Part shown: one piece after another, positions 61,061 through 64,000 of the stretch
How positions within the stretch are numbered: the stretch's first letter is position 1
Layout: each line of letters opens with the position of its first letter
Assembly (NCBI GenBank): GCA_030062745.1
Contig: CP099842.1
Location: 5,747,822 to 5,811,821, forward strand
Length of the DNA: 64,000 nt
Direction of reading: 5' to 3'
Source: Capitulum mitella
Lineage: Eukaryota > Arthropoda > Thecostraca > Pollicipedomorpha > Pollicipedidae
The notes under the pieces: generated by a model
What the model was told of the DNA's origin: nothing
Databases searched by the model: none
What the model saw: the letters and a program-made list of their open reading frames with translations, nothing else
Translations under genes and position numbers: made by a program

Positions 61061-64000
61061 CAAGGACTGGATGATCAATGCCCAGGAGGGGGAGCCTGGA
61101 GGCTGATAGCTGCTAAGGAGGTCAAAAAGTCCTCCTCCAGCAATAAAAAATAAACTAAAACAAAGAACAGAAAAGGAAAAAAGGGACTCAGGCATCTCTT
61201 TGGAATCGGGTTTAAGAGATATTTTTATTTTCCTTCGAAGCCCTTTTTCTGCTGTGGCATAAAAGGGATGCCCCCACCACGGGCCAAAAGTGAGGGACAT
61301 GTCCCCCGTCTCGCCTTTAATTAAACCCATGGACGCGCCTCAAATACATCACCGAACACTGAAAACAGGGGTCCAACACCCCGAGACCCTCACTCAAAGC
61401 CAGAATCTCCACGGTCCATTTGGTAGGAGTCCGCTTCCCAAAGGCCTCTCAGGAAGTCAGAGCCCCTCACTCTTGGAAGCTGTCGATACGACGATGGATT
61501 CTGAAGTCAGGGCCACCTCACGTATTGGAGTGGAGTCCTTCGCAAGCCCCAGCTCTCGCGCGCTGCAAGCTCCCGTGAATCCTCCGACTCAGATGTCAGA
61601 GCCGCTCCCATTTTGGGGATCCTGCTACGACGGTGGGCTCTAAAAACTGGAAGACTCCTCGGGTTCTTCGTGTTTCTGAAGTGCCATTTGTCAAGCAAAG
61701 TCCGCCTTTCAGTCCACATGCAGCGGTGGCATCCAAAGCCCCGGTATGCACTGGAACCCCCGCAGATCGGAGTCTTCTTGCTGTGGGGTCGTCTTCACCC
61801 GTGTCCATCGGTGTAAACAACGACCGTCGGGCGACCCCTGTGGACGATGCTGCATACAAAAAGAGCTCCTGATATGATGGCAACCGCCGAAGTTACGAGC
61901 TTCCTCGCGTGCTGAGAATTTCACGCATCGAGACCCTCGTGCGCTGGAATGGGGCCCCGCCACGCAAGGGCGGGTCCACAGACGTCTACGCATGCGGAGA
62001 GCTCCTCACGCATCCAGGACATTTGACTTCGGGTCATATTTTTTATTGTTGTTTTTTTTAAATTCTATACTTATGTTTTACATCATACATGCGTATTTCG
62101 TTAAGGGGCCAGTCATGGTGATTATGGGCAAGGGGGCATATGATCCTTTGAATAAGTAGTTGATTTCTGCCAAATAGAGAAAATGATAGATATTCGAACA
62201 GCGGTTTCCTGATCCTACCTTTCCCTTTGTTCTGTGTCGGTTTCCTGTTCTTTTAAAACTTCAGCAAGCTTCGTCAGTTCAGTACTTCTCATACACTCAG
62301 ACAGCGACAAAACAGAACTAGACTCTGGAGCGACAAGATAAGAGCCAAAACGCCTAATCGTTATATACTCGATCGAGATTAGAATACTCGGCGCCTGAAG
62401 CAGGATCCCCCAGCCGTGACAGCAGGGGCGGCCCAAGCCTCGAGGCACACCACCAGGCTACCTTGACTGGCACATTCTCCGAAACGGCGTTCATAAACTA
62501 GCCTGTGACGTCATCCAAGTTGTTTCAACAGGCACACCAACCTACCTCGGAGTTACCTCGGCGGGCGCCGAGGTAAGTGGTAAGCATGGCGGCCTCCATC
62601 AAACTGTGAACAATCGACCCGGCCCAATATACGTGCATCGTGCTTCCAGCAAGGTTGCGATTTGTCGCGACAGCGCAGTAAGTGACGAAGCTCAAATGAC
62701 GTTCGAAAACTAGCCCAACATTGTCCCAGGGCTGATATCCCGGGAACTCGCGAAAGAGGCCCGCGAACGGGGCTCAGGGCAGTCAAAACGAGCCGAAGCC
62801 CGCCAGTTCGCTCGGAGCGTCTCAAGGGGCTCGCCAGCGCCGTCGGAGCGGCGGCGGCCGCCGCCACTGGGCCGGCGCCAAATCGGTGTCAGGCGTCGCC
62901 CGATAGCGTCTGACGTTCGCGGCGGTCCGACACGGCGCGGACCGCCCGCGGCGACGGGCGGCGCGGGCGGTCCGCGCCCGCCGCGCCGACACGGCCGAGA
63001 CGGCCCGCTGACGGGCCAGGTCAGCCGGCTCGCCGCGCCGACAGGGCCACCGCCGACTCCCGCCAACAGGACCCGATGCTGAGTTATGCCCCGTCAATCT
63101 GTTGCATATCAACAATGGCGATAAGAGAGCTTGTTTCGGGCACACACGCGTCGAACCAGTCTTGCATCCGCCTGGTGATGCCTTGCGGAATGACAGGCTC
63201 TGGAATGCTATGTCAGCCCTTAGCGGACTGAATGCCAAGATTGGATCAAGTATGACTGGTGCCTCGTATTTTGTTATCTTTTTACGGAACATCCGACACA
63301 CATCGATCAAGTGAAAAAAACGGCTCGCATTCTATACTGAAAAGCGGGTAATCTCTATTTGAAAGCGCCATTTACCCTCGCTCTCGGCGCCTGTTTCCGC
63401 ATTACATTATCAGCGGAGCGTCAAACCGCCTCTCCGGTATCACCACAATCGGTTAATTACCGGCCGAGTAATCGATGAAGCAGTAAGGACGAGACAGTCC
63501 TGCGATAGCACCTGGCATTATCTCTGTCCTCGCCTCGTCGTTACCATCCGACAGTCTCCAATCACACGAGTCAGACCAAGAGCTCACTAGGTCAGCCCGC
63601 CGCTTTCCAACGTCGGCCGGACAACGGCGGCCGCCTCTCGCGACGAACAAAGCCGCCGATCGGCGGCGAGCCAGTTTATAATCGACTCGAGCGCGGCGCC
63701 CCGGCGGGCGGACGGAAGCGTGCGCCGGCCGCGCCGGCCGGCGGCGGACGTCGACCGACGCCAGGCCGACCGACGAGACCCCGGAGACCTGACGGCCCGC
63801 CGCCGCCGCCGCCGCCGTCGCCGCCGATCAGGCCGCCGACAGCGCGAGCCCACTCGGGCGCGGAGCTTAAACGCCGCACCACGAGCGCCGCCGGCCGGCC
63901 TGGACGCGGCCGCGGGGCGTGAAACGGCTCAGCTGAGACCCTCCCTCCGACTTCTGGAGTGTCCTGCCGCCTAACACGAGTCGTCTCCGAGGTTCACAGC
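61061..64000. other. Right-hand 2.9 kb without recognised genes
   Basis: 61.28-62.0 kb has codon-like sequence with a loose ~140-bp duplication (CGACGATGGATTCTGAAG near 61.49 and CGACGGTGGGCTCTAAAA near 61.63 kb). 62.82-63.06 and 63.6-63.95 kb are CpG-dense, the latter with a CCGCCG run near 63.80 kb. No Sema exon was found on the minus strand. Confidence 0.4.

Overview
This is eukaryotic, animal-type nuclear DNA: short exons with GT-AG junctions that keep a continuous reading frame, separated by long introns, with no bacterial gene packing. Two conserved animal genes can be rebuilt exon by exon. On the + strand (144-3423) lies SPRTN/Spartan, the DNA-protein-crosslink protease, in four coding exons with the SprT metalloprotease motif HEMIH, an SHP-like box and a UBZ4 zinc finger. 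On the - strand, from 59075 down to 5628, lies a plexin semaphorin receptor (most like class A) in 23 exons: end of the Sema domain, three PSI domains, IPT repeats, transmembrane helix and split RasGAP domain with the Rho-binding domain. Its first ~350 residues are expected beyond the right edge. The juxtamembrane helix (ECKQAFA) resembles plexin A rather than B. Family resemblance and high GC suggest an arthropod, perhaps a crustacean such as a barnacle; species cannot be fixed from this window.

Layout: 1-3.7 kb SPRTN; 3.7-5.1 kb tail-to-tail intergenic spacer with a 55-bp triplicate and a hairpin; 5.1-23.9 kb the compact intracellular and IPT part of plexin; 23.9-59 kb widely spaced upstream plexin exons in introns up to 11.8 kb; 59.1-64 kb presumably the next upstream plexin intron.

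The introns are unusually rich in minisatellites (periods about 24-83 bp). The most striking observation is that several arrays are built from a plexin exon-intron junction itself. At four junctions (exons 6, 11, 12 and 18 counted here) the tandem unit contains the splice site plus coding bases, so extra splice-site-like copies lie beside the real one. Two further arrays begin within about 15-35 bp of a junction. This is the best candidate for undescribed biology here, either as a repeat-birth mechanism or as a source of splice-isoform variation.

Four non-autonomous hAT-like elements (CAGGG-type ends, 7-of-8 matching 8-bp target duplications) lie in or next to the plexin introns. Three exons (SPRTN exon 4, plexin exons 2 and 15) need a one-base frame correction, most simply assembly indels, though a short intron is possible in SPRTN.
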